Under the pieces are notes generated by a model. It was not told where the DNA came from, did no database searches, and saw only the letters and a list, made by a program, of their open reading frames with translations. A stretch of DNA of 13,710 nt, taken from the NCBI GenBank assembly GCA_019115725.1, contig DXCY01000201.1, forward strand, positions 1 to 13,710. Reading direction: 5' to 3'. Every line of letters starts with the position of its first letter. The stretch's first letter is position 1. Shown piece after piece: positions 13,687 to 13,710 of the stretch. The translations under genes were made by a program, and so were the position numbers. This stretch comes from Candidatus Luteimonas excrementigallinarum. GTDB taxonomy: Bacteria; Pseudomonadota; Gammaproteobacteria; Xanthomonadales; Xanthomonadaceae.

Positions 13687-13710
13687 GGGGCTGCGCTACC
13701 GGTGGCGATG

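Overview
The window is GC-rich, gammaproteobacterial chromosomal DNA. Gene content, codon bias and gene order suggest the Xanthomonadaceae/Lysobacteraceae (Stenotrophomonas, Xanthomonas, Luteimonas or Lysobacter-type). That placement is an inference from protein similarity and not a database result. I see no insertion sequences, tRNA or rRNA genes, CRISPR arrays, phage genes or compositional islands. No stretch over 300 bases lacks a gene; the largest gap is the ~126-bp divergent region at 5860-5985.

Layout. (1) Plus strand, 12-3741: relA (ppGpp synthetase), then a membrane-anchored TPR protein of unknown function. (2) Minus strand, 3751-5859: an orphan two-domain glycosyltransferase (GT2 + GT4), convergent with the TPR gene with only 9 nt between stop codons. 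(3) Plus strand, 5986-11812: mrcB (PBP1b), a small TPR lipoprotein that is probably its activator (LpoP-like), the XPD-type helicase yoaA, and tsaB (tRNA t6A synthesis). yoaA-tsaB is the same neighbour pair as in E. coli. (4) Minus strand, 11853-13686: gshB (glutathione synthetase) followed by a TonB-like energy transducer. The gshB/tonB pairing matches the tonB3-gshB-pilG locus of Pseudomonas aeruginosa, so type IV pilus genes may lie just beyond the right edge. Groups 3 and 4 converge on a short hairpin-rich spacer.

How the genes work together. Most are housekeeping: stringent response, envelope building (PBP1b plus a lipoprotein partner), replication-fork repair, tRNA modification, redox thiol synthesis and energy transduction. 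The best functional hypothesis is that the unnamed lipoprotein touching the mrcB stop codon is the outer-membrane activator of PBP1b. The most unusual sequence-level feature is that two same-strand junctions (yoaA/tsaB and gshB/tonB) each contain a 5-codon minicistron. Each opens on the upstream stop codon and closes on the downstream start codon, which suggests translational reinitiation. I found no clearly new defence, mobile or biosynthetic system.
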